Assembly (NCBI RefSeq): GCF_014203665.1
Contig: NZ_JACHJN010000003.1
Location: 496,001-560,000, forward strand
From: Saccharothrix tamanrassetensis
GTDB taxonomy: Bacteria; Actinomycetota; Actinomycetes; Mycobacteriales; Pseudonocardiaceae
Length of the DNA stretch: 64,000 nucleotides
Reading direction: 5' to 3'
How positions within the stretch are numbered: the stretch's first letter is position 1; each line of letters starts with the position of its first letter. Below, in pieces: positions 1 through 9,085 of this stretch. Both the position numbers and the translations under genes were made by a program. The notes below the pieces were generated by a model. It did not search any database and was not told the origin of the DNA. It was given only the letters and a program-made list of their open reading frames with translations.

Positions 1-1794
1 ATGGACTTCCTGGGCCTGAGCAACCTCACCACGATCGACGACGCGCTGAAGAACATCGAGCTCAACGGCAAGGGCGCGGTCGACATCACGACGGTCCCGC
101 TGGAGGACAAGAAGACCTACGAGCTGCTCGGCCGCGGCGACACGCTGGGCGTGTTCCAGCTCGACGGTGGCGCGCTGCGGGACCTGCTGCGGCTGATGCG
201 GCCGGACAACTTCGAGGACGTCTCGGCCGTCATCGCCCTGTACCGACCCGGCCCGATGGGCGCGAACTCGCACACCAACTACGCGCTGCGCAAGAACAAG
301 CAGCAGGAGATCGTGCCGATCCACAAGGAGCTGGAAGAGCCCTTGGCGGAGATCCTGGACACGACCTACGGCCTGATCGTGTACCAGGAGCAGGTCATGG
401 CGATCGCGCGGAAGGTGGCGGGCTACTCGCTGGCCCAGGCGGACCTGCTGCGCCGGGCGATGGGCAAGAAGAAGAAGGAGATCCTCGACAAGGAGTTCGA
501 GGGCTTCGAGAAGGGCATGCTGGCACAGGGCTTCTCGCCGGAGGCCATCAAGACCCTGTGGGACATCCTGGTCCCGTTCGCCGACTACGCGTTCAACAAG
601 GCGCACTCCGCCGCGTACGGCCTGATCGCGTACTGGACCGCGTACCTCAAGGCGAACTACCCCGGCGAGTACATGGCCGCGCTGCTCACCACGAACTCCG
701 ACAACAAGGACAAGTCGGCGATCTACCTGGCGGAGTGCCGCCGGATGGGCATCACCGTGCTGCCGCCGGACGTCAACGAGTCGGAGCGCGAGTTCGTCGC
801 GGTCGGCGACGACATCCGGTTCGGCCTGGGCGCGATCCGCAACGTCGGCGCGAACGTGGTCGAGGCGGTCATCAAGGCGCGCAAGGAGAAGGGCAAGTTC
901 GCCGACTTCTCCGACTTCCTGAAGAAGGTCGACGCCACGGTCTGCAACAAGAAGGTCGTGGAATCGCTGATCAAGGCGGGCGCGTTCGACTCGCTGGGCC
1001 ACCCGCGCAAGGGCCTGCACATGGTGCACGTCGAAGCGGTGGACGCGATCATGCTGACCAAGAAGGAGGAGGCGCGCGGCCAGTTCGACCTGTTCGGCGA
1101 CGGCGGCGGCGACGACGGGGTGGGCAGCGTCTTCGACGTGAAGATCCCGGACGAGTACTGGGAGCCCAAGCACCAGCTGACGCTGGAGCGGGAGATGCTC
1201 GGCCTCTACGTGTCCGGTCACCCGCTCAACGGCGTGGAGCACGTGCTGGAGTCCTATTCGGACACCTCCATCGCGCGCATCCTGGAAGGCGACGTGCCGG
1301 ACGGCACGCAGGTGACGCTGGGCGGCATCCTCGCGTCGGTGACGCGGCGGGTGAACAAGAACGGCGAGCCGTGGGCGTCGGCGCAGCTGGAGGACCTGGC
1401 CGGTGGCATCGAGGTGCTGTTCTTCCCGAAGAGCTACGTGATCCACGGCATGTCGGTCGCCGAGGACGCCATCGTGCTGGTGAAGGCGCGGGTGGCCAAG
1501 CGGGAGGACCGGATCTCGCTGATCGCCAACGACCTGGTGGTGCCGGACCTGTCGGAGCTGGGCGCGCAGGCGCTGAAGCTGAAGGTGGCGGCGTCGCGCT
1601 GCGACCCGAAGCTGGTGACGTCGTTGAAGGAGGTGCTGCGGGCGCACCCGGGGACGACCGAGGTGCACCTGAACCTGGTCATCAACGCGGGCCGCAACAC
1701 GTTGCTGAAGCTGGACGACGCGCTGCGGGTCAGCCCGACGCCGTCGCTGATGGGTGACCTGAAGGCGCTGCTGGGTCCGGGCTGCCTGGGCTGA
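1..1794 (+). CDS. dnaE: DNA polymerase III alpha subunit, C-terminal part (5' end outside window)
   Basis: This is the replicative polymerase catalytic subunit, cut by the left edge; 597 of an expected ~1180 residues are present. The PHP domain and the palm aspartates are missing from the window, so the first ATG here is an internal methionine. Visible parts are the fingers region ([18 protein letters not shown], residues 49-66; IALYRPGPM), the YQEQVM and [10 protein letters not shown] motifs, a tandem helix-hairpin-helix segment (about 298-335), a QFDLF sequence at residues 361-365 that fits the internal clamp-binding motif, and an OB-fold (about 438-480). It ends 5 bp from the end of the convergent response regulator gene. 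The DnaE1 (housekeeping) type is inferred from the OB/clamp layout. Confidence 0.97.
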   Translation: MDFLGLSNLTTIDDALKNIELNGKGAVDITTVPLEDKKTYELLGRGDTLGVFQLDGGALRDLLRLMRPDNFEDVSAVIALYRPGPMGANSHTNYALRKNKQQEIVPIHKELEEPLAEILDTTYGLIVYQEQVMAIARKVAGYSLAQADLLRRAMGKKKKEILDKEFEGFEKGMLAQGFSPEAIKTLWDILVPFADYAFNKAHSAAYGLIAYWTAYLKANYPGEYMAALLTTNSDNKDKSAIYLAECRRMGITVLPPDVNESEREFVAVGDDIRFGLGAIRNVGANVVEAVIKARKEKGKFADFSDFLKKVDATVCNKKVVESLIKAGAFDSLGHPRKGLHMVHVEAVDAIMLTKKEEARGQFDLFGDGGGDDGVGSVFDVKIPDEYWEPKHQLTLEREMLGLYVSGHPLNGVEHVLESYSDTSIARILEGDVPDGTQVTLGGILASVTRRVNKNGEPWASAQLEDLAGGIEVLFFPKSYVIHGMSVAEDAIVLVKARVAKREDRISLIANDLVVPDLSELGAQALKLKVAASRCDPKLVTSLKEVLRAHPGTTEVHLNLVINAGRNTLLKLDDALRVSPTPSLMGDLKALLGPGCLG

Positions 1795-1799
1795 CCCCC

Positions 1800-2438
1800 T
1801 TACCGCAGGCCGTTCTCGTAGGCGTAGATGACCATGTGGACGCGGGTGCGCAGGCCGAGTTTGGCCAGCACCCGCGCCACGTGGGTCTTGACGGTGCCTT
1901 CGCCGACGGTCAGCGCGCGGGCGATCTCGGCGTTGCTCAGGCCTTGTGCCACCAGGAGGAGCACCTCGCGCTCGCGCGGGGTGAGCCGGTCCAGGTCGGG
2001 CGCGGGTCGTGGGGCCGGTGCGGCGAACTCCCGGATCGTGCGGCGGGTGACCTGCGGGTCGATGAGGCCTTGGCCCTTCGCCGCCGCCCGGACCGCGTCC
2101 ACCAGCAGTGCCGGGTCGCTGTCCTTGAGCACGAAGCCCACCGCGCCCGCCCGGAGCGCGCCGAACAGGTACTCGTCCAGGTCGAACGTGGTCAGCGCGA
2201 CGACGGCGGGCGGCGGGTTGACCGACTCGGTGAGCCGGCGGATGGCCGCTATCCCGTCCAGGCGGGGCATCCGGAGGTCGAGCACCACCACGTCCACGCC
2301 CCGCCACCGGGCTTTGTCGACGGCTTCGGCGCCGTCGCCCGCCTCGTCCACCACCTCGATGTCCGGTTCGGCGTCCAGCACCAGGCGCAGCGCCCACCGC
2401 ACCGGGGGCTGGTCGTCGGCGATCAGGGTGCGGATCAC
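1800..2438 (-). CDS. NarL/LuxR-type response regulator
   Basis: A 212-residue DNA-binding response regulator. The receiver domain (about 1-120) has the acidic pair ADD at residues 7-9, the phospho-acceptor D54 in VVLDLRMP and a lysine in VLKDSD. The C-terminal LuxR-type helix-turn-helix is seen from LTPREREVLLLVAQG to the end (about 150-212). The GTG start at 2438 is chosen because the receiver domain starts there and because it overlaps the TGA of the upstream histidine kinase by 4 bases (GTGA), a sign of translational coupling. It is the partner of that kinase. The target genes are not evident. It could control the S33 hydrolase at the head of the same operon. Confidence 0.93.
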   Translation of the reverse strand: MIRTLIADDQPPVRWALRLVLDAEPDIEVVDEAGDGAEAVDKARWRGVDVVVLDLRMPRLDGIAAIRRLTESVNPPPAVVALTTFDLDEYLFGALRAGAVGFVLKDSDPALLVDAVRAAAKGQGLIDPQVTRRTIREFAAPAPRPAPDLDRLTPREREVLLLVAQGLSNAEIARALTVGEGTVKTHVARVLAKLGLRTRVHMVIYAYENGLR

Positions 2439-3478
2439 GGCGCTCCCAGCGGAAGTCGGGCTTCGACCAGCCGGCCGTGCGGTCGGGCCGCCGTGACCCG
2501 GAGCGTGCCGCCGAGCAGCCGGGTCCGTTCCCTCATGCCGCGCAGGCCCGCGCCCTCGGTTTCGGTGTACGGGGTCTTCCCGTCGTCCGCCACGGTGATG
2601 GTGACGCTGTGGCGGTCCTGGTGGACGGCCACGTCGATCCGGGTGGCGGCGGCGTGCTTCAGCGCGTTGGTCAGGGCTTCCTGCGCCAGGCGGTAGCCGG
2701 TGTGGTCGACCAGTGCGGGCAACGGGTCGGTCGACCCGGTCCGGGTCAGGGTGACCGGTCCGGGGCTGCGGTCGATCAGGGCGGGCAGGTCGGCGAGGGT
2801 GGCGCCGTTGTGCCGCAACACGTCCAGCACGCCGCGGACCTCGGCGAGCGCTGCGGCGGACGAGTCCGCGATGGACCCGAGCGCCTGCTCGGCGGCCGGG
2901 GGGAGGGCGTGCACCACGTGGCGCACCGCGTTGGCCTGCATGCGGATCGCGGTGAGGTGGTGGCCCACCGCGTCGTGCACCTCGCGGGCGATCCGGGCGT
3001 GTTCCTCGGCCACCACGCGGCGGGTTTCCTCGCGGTACAGGGATTCGGCCTGCTCGGCCCGTTCCCGGTGCAGCCGCAGGGCGTAGCCGACGGCCACCGG
3101 GGCGATGCCGAGCAGGATCAGGTCGGCGAACGTCGCCGCACCGTCCGGTTTCACCGCCAACAGCTTGAGGACCACCTGCCAGCCCACGGAGAGCAGCAGG
3201 ACCGGCAGGGGATGGCGGTGGTAGGCGGCCGAGCCGAACGCGGCCACCGCGACGAGACTGCCGGGCCAGTCCGGGAGCGCGACCGCCCCGACGATCGTGG
3301 CCGCCGCCGACAGGACCGCCGCGGTGAGCGGAAGTCTGCGGCGCACGGCCAGCGGCGCGGCGACGCCGAGGGAAGCGGCGGCTCGGGCGGCCACATCGGA
3401 CGGGTTCTCCAACAGTCCCAGACCCAGCACCACGGCCGCCGCCAGGACGGCGGACAACGCGTCCCGGCGGCGGTCCAT
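2435..3478 (-). CDS. NarL-family sensor histidine kinase
   Basis: A 347-residue membrane sensor kinase. Four to five hydrophobic segments occupy residues 8-135. A coiled helix then leads to the HisKA_3 dimerisation box with the phospho-accepting H168 in REVHDAVGHHL. The HATPase domain shows AQEALTNALKHA (N box) and GAGLRGMRER (G box). There is no obvious extracellular sensor domain, so the signal is probably read in or at the membrane. The ATG at 3478 is used because further upstream codons run into the preceding gene. Only 20 bp separate it from the S33 hydrolase stop, so hydrolase, kinase and regulator probably share one transcript. Confidence 0.92.
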   Translation of the reverse strand: MDRRRDALSAVLAAAVVLGLGLLENPSDVAARAAASLGVAAPLAVRRRLPLTAAVLSAAATIVGAVALPDWPGSLVAVAAFGSAAYHRHPLPVLLLSVGWQVVLKLLAVKPDGAATFADLILLGIAPVAVGYALRLHRERAEQAESLYREETRRVVAEEHARIAREVHDAVGHHLTAIRMQANAVRHVVHALPPAAEQALGSIADSSAAALAEVRGVLDVLRHNGATLADLPALIDRSPGPVTLTRTGSTDPLPALVDHTGYRLAQEALTNALKHAAATRIDVAVHQDRHSVTITVADDGKTPYTETEGAGLRGMRERTRLLGGTLRVTAARPHGRLVEARLPLGAP

Positions 3479-3498
3479 GGCACCGTTGTACACGCGGT

Positions 3499-4881
3499 TC
3501 AGCAGCGCGCGCCCGGTGGCGGCAGTTCGCCCGTCCAGAGGTAGTGGTGCACGTGGTCGCGCACGCAACGGTTCCCGCGCAGGTACAGCGCGTGGTTTCC
3601 CTCTGTGGCAAGGTATCGCGCGCCGGGCAGTTGCGCGGCGACGTGTCGGCCGTGATCGGCGGGCGTCAGCGGATCGTTGTCACCGTTGGCGATCAGCACC
3701 GGCGGCAGGCCGTGGGCCCGGATCGGCTGTGGCGGGAAGAGCCCGACGCGGGGCAGGCCCGAGCAGTGCCCGGACACGTTCCACGCCTGCGTCGCCCAGC
3801 CCAGCCGTGGCGCGACGGTGTCGCGCAGTTCGGTCTCGACCCGTTCGAGACTCCGGTAGTCGTCGCGGAAGACGAAGTCCGAGCAGAGCGACGTGCGGGC
3901 GAGACTGGTATCGGGCAGTCCCGGTCGGCGGATCATCGCGGTCGCGTCGCCCTGGTCGGCCTGGGCGAGACCGGCCGCGAGCAACGCCCGGCTCCGGTCG
4001 TTGCCGATCCTCCCGGCGGCCCACGCCAGGATCTGCGTCGCGTCCACACCGGCCGTGCCGGGAGCGGGGATCGGCGCGCTGGCGAGCACCCGGTCCCACA
4101 CCGCCACCAGGTCCTGGCCGTGCAGCGCACAGCCCGGGTCCGAAGCGCACCACTCGGCGAGCCGGTGCAGGTTGCGCTCGGCGGTGACCGCACCCGGCCG
4201 CGCCCAGTCCGCGAGGTCCCGCCGCGTGTGGTCGAGCACGCTGTCCAGGTACATCCGGCCCACGTGGCGGCCGAACAGGTCGGCGTAGGCCTGCCCGTAG
4301 ACCGTGCCGTAGGAGTTGCCGAAGTAGTTGAGCTTCCGCTCTCCCAACGCTTCCCGGATCGCCTCCAGGTCGTGGGCGACCTGCCGGGCGTTCACCCGCA
4401 ACGGCCCCGTGGCGGACGCGCAGTCCGCCGCGAACCGCGCGTTGGCCGTGGCGTAGGCGGCGTGGGCGTCCTCGGTCAACGGCGGTGTCACGGCGACGGG
4501 GTTCACCGTCGGGCACGTCACGCCGCTGCTCGCGCCGATGCCGCGCGGGTCGAACACCACGACGTCGAACCGTTCCGCCAGCTCCGCGAACTGCTCCCGG
4601 TACGACGGGAGGGCGAAGTTCCGCACCGCCGGGCCGGGCCCGCCGGGGTTGAGCACCAGGGTGCCCAGCCGGTCGCCGCGGGCGGGGATCTTCAGCAGCC
4701 CCAACGTGATCCGCTCCGCACGCGGACGCGACCAGTCGGCGGGCACGTCCACGTCGGCGCACCACAGGTCGTCGTGGCAGGTCCGCCAGCCGACGCGGTC
4801 CGGGGCGGCCGTGGCCCAGCCGGAGCCGGCGGTGAGCAGCCCGAGCACGCTCACCGCGCACATCATCCGTTTGATCACCAT
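3499..4881 (-). CDS. Exported alpha/beta hydrolase, tripeptidyl aminopeptidase-like (S33 family)
   Basis: A 460-residue serine hydrolase of the TAP-like group, which in Streptomyces releases N-terminal tripeptides or related peptides outside the cell. Residues 1-27 form a signal peptide (basic start, hydrophobic core, TAA-like cleavage site near A26/P27). The oxyanion-hole loop LNPGGPG is at 77-83, the nucleophile elbow GNSYG at 188-192 (S190), the acid D403 in NGDNDPLTP and the histidine H430 in EGNHALYL. The C-terminal part matches the TAP-like C domain. No lipobox is seen. Start codons at M1, M6 or M7 are all possible. It heads an operon with a two-component pair. The substrate is unknown. 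Confidence 0.9.
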   Translation of the reverse strand: MVIKRMMCAVSVLGLLTAGSGWATAAPDRVGWRTCHDDLWCADVDVPADWSRPRAERITLGLLKIPARGDRLGTLVLNPGGPGPAVRNFALPSYREQFAELAERFDVVVFDPRGIGASSGVTCPTVNPVAVTPPLTEDAHAAYATANARFAADCASATGPLRVNARQVAHDLEAIREALGERKLNYFGNSYGTVYGQAYADLFGRHVGRMYLDSVLDHTRRDLADWARPGAVTAERNLHRLAEWCASDPGCALHGQDLVAVWDRVLASAPIPAPGTAGVDATQILAWAAGRIGNDRSRALLAAGLAQADQGDATAMIRRPGLPDTSLARTSLCSDFVFRDDYRSLERVETELRDTVAPRLGWATQAWNVSGHCSGLPRVGLFPPQPIRAHGLPPVLIANGDNDPLTPADHGRHVAAQLPGARYLATEGNHALYLRGNRCVRDHVHHYLWTGELPPPGARC

Positions 4882-5008
4882 GTGCTCGATCGGACCAGGC
4901 GCAAAACCCCCGTGCGTCTGCCTTCCGACAGATATCGGACAGTCTTACTACTCCATCCGAGTGACGTTAGGCCGAAACGGGCACGCGGCCAATCCACCGG
5001 TCGTTGAG

Positions 5009-5021
5009 TAAACACGGTTAA
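5009..5021. promoter_or_regulatory. BioQ-like half-conserved palindrome upstream of the P450-bioA operon
   Basis: TAAAC-ACG-GTTAA lies 19 bp upstream of the P450 start and just before its ribosome-binding site (AGGAGGGG). It resembles the actinobacterial biotin repressor BioQ consensus TGAAC-N3-GTTCA with one change in each arm. The 158-bp divergent gap (4882-5040) must also hold the promoter of the reverse S33 hydrolase operon. Comparable sites were not found upstream of bioD or bioB, so the call is weak. Confidence 0.3.
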
Positions 5022-5040
5022 CTTCACAGGAGGGGTTCCC

Positions 5041-6267
5041 ATGGGGGAGAACACCATCGCCCTGGAAGAACTCGGCGACGAGTACTTCCAGGACCCGCAC
5101 ACCTTCCACGCCGCACTGCGCGAACAGTCCGCGGCACGCCAGGTCGTGCTGCCGCGCGGCCTCAAGGTCTGGCTCGTCACCCGCTACGACGACGCCCGGC
5201 TCGTGCTCGCCGACCCGAGGTTCAGCAAGGACCACACCCGGCTGGCACCGCTGTTCGACAAGCACCTCGCCGGCCAGGGCGACCGCGTGCACGTCGACCA
5301 GGTGCTGGCGCAGCACATGCTCAACACCGACCCGCCCAACCACACCCGGCTGCGCAAACTGGTCACCAAGGCCTTCACCGCACGCCGCGTCGACCAGCTG
5401 CGCCCGCGCATCCAGCAGATCACCGACGAACTGCTCGACGAGATCACCGGCCGACCCGAGGTCGACCTGGTCGACGCGCTCGCGTTCCCGCTGCCCATCA
5501 AGGTCATCAGCGAGATGCTCGGCGTGCCGATGGACCGGCGCGACGACTTCCGGCGCTGGTCCAACATCCTCGTCGCGGGCACCGAGCCGCCGCTGATCGA
5601 GGAAGCGGGCGCCGCGATGGCGATGTTCCTGGCCGACCTGGTGGCGGACAAGCGCGACAACCCCGGCGACGACTTCTTCTCCGCCCTCGTGCACGCCACC
5701 GAGGACAACGACCGGCTGGACCACGCCGAACTCACCTCGATGGCGTTCCTGCTGCTCGTCGCCGGCCACGAGACGACCGTCAACCTGATCGCCACCGGCG
5801 TGTACAACCTGCTGCGCCACCCCGAACAGCTGGCGAAGCTGCGCGCCGACCGGACCCTGCTGCCCGGCGCGGTCGAGGAGTTCCTCCGCTACGAAGGACC
5901 GGTCAACCAGTCCACGTTCCGGTTCACCACCGAGGAGGTGACGGTGGGCGAGGTCACCATCCCGGAAGGCGAGTTCGTGCTGGCGTCGCTGCTCTCGGCG
6001 AACCGCGACGAGAACCGGTTCCCCGACGGGGAGACGTTCGACATCACCCGCCCCGCCGGCGGCCACCTCGCGTTCGGCCACGGCATCCACTACTGCCTGG
6101 GCGCACCCCTGGCCCGCATCGAGGGCGAGATCGCCATCGGCACCCTGCTCGACCGGTTCGACCTCGGCCTGGCCGCCGAACCGGAGACGCTGCGGTGGCG
6201 CTCCAGCGCGCTCATGCGCGCGCTCTACACGCTGCCGGTTAGCCTGTCGGCTCGTGGACCGCGATGA
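5041..6267 (+). CDS. Cytochrome P450 (CYP107-like)
   Basis: A 408-residue soluble bacterial P450. The I-helix oxygen-binding motif AGHETT is at residues 241-246, the K-helix ExxR at E280-R283, and the haem loop [10 protein letters not shown] at 345-354 with the thiolate ligand C352. AGGAGGGG precedes the ATG. No ferredoxin or reductase gene is next to it. The 3' end overlaps the start of bioA by 14 bp, so the two are probably co-translated. In Bacillus a P450 of the CYP107 family (BioI) cleaves acyl-ACP to give pimeloyl-ACP for biotin synthesis. The overlap with bioA makes a similar role here an attractive but unproved inference. Otherwise it could be a secondary-metabolism hydroxylase that happens to sit here. 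Confidence 0.93.
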   Translation: MGENTIALEELGDEYFQDPHTFHAALREQSAARQVVLPRGLKVWLVTRYDDARLVLADPRFSKDHTRLAPLFDKHLAGQGDRVHVDQVLAQHMLNTDPPNHTRLRKLVTKAFTARRVDQLRPRIQQITDELLDEITGRPEVDLVDALAFPLPIKVISEMLGVPMDRRDDFRRWSNILVAGTEPPLIEEAGAAMAMFLADLVADKRDNPGDDFFSALVHATEDNDRLDHAELTSMAFLLLVAGHETTVNLIATGVYNLLRHPEQLAKLRADRTLLPGAVEEFLRYEGPVNQSTFRFTTEEVTVGEVTIPEGEFVLASLLSANRDENRFPDGETFDITRPAGGHLAFGHGIHYCLGAPLARIEGEIAIGTLLDRFDLGLAAEPETLRWRSSALMRALYTLPVSLSARGPR

Positions 6268-7516
6268 GCTGCTGAAGCTGGACCAGGCGCACGTCTGGCA
6301 CCCGTACGGCCCGATGCCGGGCACCCGCGAACCACTCGTGATCGAGTCGGCGCGAGGTGTCCGGCTCCGGCTGGACGACGGCCGCGAACTGGTCGACGGC
6401 ATGTCCTCGTGGTGGGCCGCCATCCACGGCTACCGGCACCCGGTGCTGGACGACGCCGTCCGCGACCAGCTCGGCCGGATGAGCCACGTCATGTTCGGCG
6501 GCCTGACCCACCAGCCCGCCGTCGCACTGTCCGCCCGCCTGGTCGAGATCACACCCGAACCGCTGCGGCACGTCTTCCTGTGCGACTCGGGCTCGGTGTC
6601 GGTCGAAGTCGCCGTCAAGATGGCGCTCCAGTACTGGCGCTCGCAGGGACGGCCCGAAAAGCGGCGGCTGCTGACCTGGCGCGGCGGGTACCACGGGGAC
6701 ACCTTCCAGCCGATGTCGGTGTGCGACCCGGAAGGCGGGATGCACTCGCTGTGGCGCGGTGTCCTCCCGGACCAGGTCTTCGCCTCCCCGCCACCGCGAG
6801 CGCTCGAAACCCCGTACGTGGAGGAGCTGGCGCGGCTCATCGAGGAGCACGCCGACGAACTGGCCGCCGTGATCGTGGAACCCGTGGTGCAGGGCGCGGG
6901 CGGCATGCGCTTCCACGACCCGCGCTACCTGCACGTGTTGCGGGAACTGACGTTGACGCACGACGTGCTGCTGATCTTCGACGAGATCGCCACCGGGTTC
7001 GGGCGCACCGGAGAGCTGTTCGCCGCCGACCACGCCGCGGTCAGCCCGGACGTCATGTGCGTCGGCAAGGCGTTGACCGGCGGGTACCTGTCCATGGCGG
7101 CCACCCTGTGCACACCCCGCGTGGCGGACGGGATCTCCCGCGGCGAAGTGCCCGTGCTGGCCCACGGCCCGACGTTCATGGGCAACCCGCTGGCGTCGGC
7201 GGTGGCGCTGGCCTCCATCGACCTGCTGCTGTCCCAGGACTGGCGGTCGTCGGTGCGACGCATCTCCGACGGGCTCAAGACCGGCCTGGCAAACGCGCCC
7301 GGCGACGTGCGGGTGCTCGGTGCGATCGGCGTGGTCCAACTGGACCACCAGGTCGACATGGCGGCGGCGACGGCGGCGGCCGTGGCACACGGCGTGTGGC
7401 TGCGCCCGTTCCGCGACCTGATCTACACCATGCCGCCGTTCATCAGCACCGATGACGACGTGGCCGCGATCAGCGCGGCCGTCGTCGCGGCGGCCGAGGC
7501 GTCACACGGCGCGTGA
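6254..7516 (+). CDS. bioA: Adenosylmethionine-8-amino-7-oxononanoate aminotransferase
   Basis: A 420-residue class III, PLP-dependent aminotransferase that converts KAPA to DAPA using S-adenosylmethionine in biotin synthesis. Typical BioA features are the WHPY motif near residues 15-18, [10 protein letters not shown] at 51-60, the GGYHGDT phosphate-binding segment, [11 protein letters not shown], and the PLP lysine K272 in GKALTGGY. The GTG start at 6254 lies inside the P450 gene (14-bp overlap). bioD and bioB follow 1.6-2.8 kb downstream on the same strand. bioF, needed to make its substrate, is not in the window. Confidence 0.95.
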   Translation: MDRDELLKLDQAHVWHPYGPMPGTREPLVIESARGVRLRLDDGRELVDGMSSWWAAIHGYRHPVLDDAVRDQLGRMSHVMFGGLTHQPAVALSARLVEITPEPLRHVFLCDSGSVSVEVAVKMALQYWRSQGRPEKRRLLTWRGGYHGDTFQPMSVCDPEGGMHSLWRGVLPDQVFASPPPRALETPYVEELARLIEEHADELAAVIVEPVVQGAGGMRFHDPRYLHVLRELTLTHDVLLIFDEIATGFGRTGELFAADHAAVSPDVMCVGKALTGGYLSMAATLCTPRVADGISRGEVPVLAHGPTFMGNPLASAVALASIDLLLSQDWRSSVRRISDGLKTGLANAPGDVRVLGAIGVVQLDHQVDMAAATAAAVAHGVWLRPFRDLIYTMPPFISTDDDVAAISAAVVAAAEASHGA

Positions 7517-7577
7517 CCGGTCGTCAGCGCCCGGTAGCGTGAGGTGCAGTCGACGTGTTTCTGCCTTGGAGGCGAAC

Positions 7578-8078
7578 ATGATCCGGAAAATCGGCGTCGC
7601 CCTCGCGGCCTGCGCCGCGCTCGTCACCGCGGCCACCCCCGCCACGGCCGACCAGGTCACCGGCGGGCGGTACTGGCAGCACGGCGACGGGAAGCTGGAG
7701 CTGTACCGGACCGGGCTGTGCCTGGACGCGGCGCTGGAGGAGATCGGGCGCAACGGCGGCAAGGTGCAGCTGTGGACGTGCGGGATGGGCGGGGACGAAC
7801 AGCGCTGGGACGCCGTGCAGACCGACCGCGGCGGGCAGCTGTTGGTGAACCGGCTCAGCGGGCGGTGCCTGGACGTGGCGCTGGAGGAGATCGACCTGGA
7901 GGGTGGCCGGGTGCAGCTGTGGGACTGCGGCTGGGGTGGTGACGAGCAGCTCTGGCAGATCGACCGGCACCAGGGCGACGTGTTCATCGACAGCCGTGCG
8001 ACCCGTGGGCGGTTGGGCGTGCGCGGTCAGGAAGACCTCCGCGACGGCTCGCCGGTGGGGATGTGGTTCAAGAGCTGA
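7578..8078 (+). CDS. Secreted ricin-type beta-trefoil lectin-like protein
   Basis: A 166-residue exported protein made almost wholly of one carbohydrate-binding-type module. A signal peptide covers residues 1-28 (MIRKIGVALAACAALVTAAT, cleavage after ATA). Two clear internal repeats follow: LCLDAALEEI...QLWTCGMGGDEQRW and RCLDVALEEI...QLWDCGWGGDEQLW, carrying the QxW and CLD signatures of ricin B repeats; a third is degenerate. The duplicated ALEEI/GGDEQ sequences suggest recent internal duplication. TTGGAGG precedes the ATG. No catalytic domain is attached, which is unusual since such lectins are often fused to hydrolases. The role is unknown. Confidence 0.85.
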   Translation: MIRKIGVALAACAALVTAATPATADQVTGGRYWQHGDGKLELYRTGLCLDAALEEIGRNGGKVQLWTCGMGGDEQRWDAVQTDRGGQLLVNRLSGRCLDVALEEIDLEGGRVQLWDCGWGGDEQLWQIDRHQGDVFIDSRATRGRLGVRGQEDLRDGSPVGMWFKS

Positions 8079-8153
8079 GACCGTCCGGCGCGTGGCGGTT
8101 CGACGCGGGATGCCCTCGACGGCGGTTCGGCGTGGGATGCCCTCGGCGCGGGG

Positions 8154-8795
8154 TCACGTTCGCAGCAGGCTGGACCCCCACACCAGCAACAGCGCCGAAT
8201 ACGCGACCAGCGCCCAGCCGACCGAGGTCCCGTCCGGCTCGCCCTTGCGCCGCAACAGCTTCATGACCAGTGCCCACAGACAGACGACGACCACGAGCAC
8301 CAACGGCACCGCAGCCACCCCGTACGCGCCGGAGTACACGCCCGCCCAGAAGTCGGTCGGCAGCCGGATGCCGTTCGCGTAGCCGGAGGGGATGCACAGC
8401 AGCGCCACGGCCGACCACACGGACGCGATGACCTTCAGCCTCTTCACGTTGTCCGGTTTCGCGGTCTCGTGGTTGATCGACAGCACGCCCAGCGCCCCGA
8501 ACGCCCCGCCCGCGAACAACCAGCCGACCACCGTCGACACCACCGGGATGCGGCCGACCACCTCGCCGAGCGCGGGGAAGACGGTGCCCCACAGGAGGAA
8601 GTGCCCGCCGACACCCGACACCGTGCCGCCCAGCACGACCCCTGTCTGCTGCCACCCGGACAGCCTGGTGAACCAGTTCTTCGGCGCGGGCTCCGGCCGC
8701 CGCCCCTGGCCCTGCTTTCGTCGTGCTCGCCGCTGCCCTTGTGGCCCCGGCCCCCGGCTCGACTTCGACTTCGATCCCGACCCGGCCAACGTCAC
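8154..8795 (-). CDS. Uncharacterised multi-pass membrane protein
   Basis: A 213-residue protein I do not recognise. Residues 1-40 are basic and Ser/Gly/Arg-rich. Hydrophobic segments lie at about 52-74, 84-106, 121-139, 150-178 and 192-209, so five membrane spans are likely. The GTG start overlaps the stop of the glutaredoxin-like gene by 4 bases (GTGA), so the two are translationally coupled, and a redox-linked membrane role is possible but only by association. Confidence 0.75.
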   Translation of the reverse strand: MTLAGSGSKSKSSRGPGPQGQRRARRKQGQGRRPEPAPKNWFTRLSGWQQTGVVLGGTVSGVGGHFLLWGTVFPALGEVVGRIPVVSTVVGWLFAGGAFGALGVLSINHETAKPDNVKRLKVIASVWSAVALLCIPSGYANGIRLPTDFWAGVYSGAYGVAAVPLVLVVVVCLWALVMKLLRRKGEPDGTSVGWALVAYSALLLVWGSSLLRT

Positions 8796-9031
8796 ACCCT
8801 GACGGCTTCCGCCAACTGGACGTTCGTCGGCTCCACCAGCACCGCCCCGTCGGGCAGCACGATCACCGGGATGTTCTTCCGCCCACCGGCCAACTCGACA
8901 GCCCGATCCCGCGCCACGTCATCCCGCTCGACGTCGACCTCGGTGAACGGCACTTCGTGCTCCCGCAGCCAGGCCTTGGCCCGCCGGCAGTCGCCACACC
9001 AGTCCGCACCGTAGAGAACGATCTCACCCAT
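8792..9031 (-). CDS. Glutaredoxin-family protein (mycoredoxin-like)
   Basis: A 79-residue thioredoxin-fold protein with the active-site dithiol CGDC at residues 12-15 (YGADWCGDCRRAKAWL), the cis-proline region NIPVIVLPDG and a C-terminal helix. Length and the WCxxC sequence fit actinobacterial mycoredoxins, which reduce mycothiol mixed disulphides, although mycoredoxin-1 usually has CGYC or CPYC. The ATG at 9031 is 54 bp from the divergent bioD start. It is coupled by a GTGA overlap to a downstream membrane protein gene. Confidence 0.86.
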   Translation of the reverse strand: MGEIVLYGADWCGDCRRAKAWLREHEVPFTEVDVERDDVARDRAVELAGGRKNIPVIVLPDGAVLVEPTNVQLAEAVRV

Positions 9032-9085
9032 AGGCGTGATGCTAGAACGTGGCCGGCCGCGACGCTCCGTGTAGTCGTAGGGTGA

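Noticed and set aside
1800-3611. A 603-codon frame joining kinase-region sequence to the response regulator
   Set aside because: The first ~390 codons are out of frame with the real kinase, which is read in another frame at 2435-3478. The regulator starts at 2438.
9032-9085. BioQ-type box upstream of bioD
   Set aside because: No TGAAC-N3-GTTCA-like dyad is present in the 54-bp gap.
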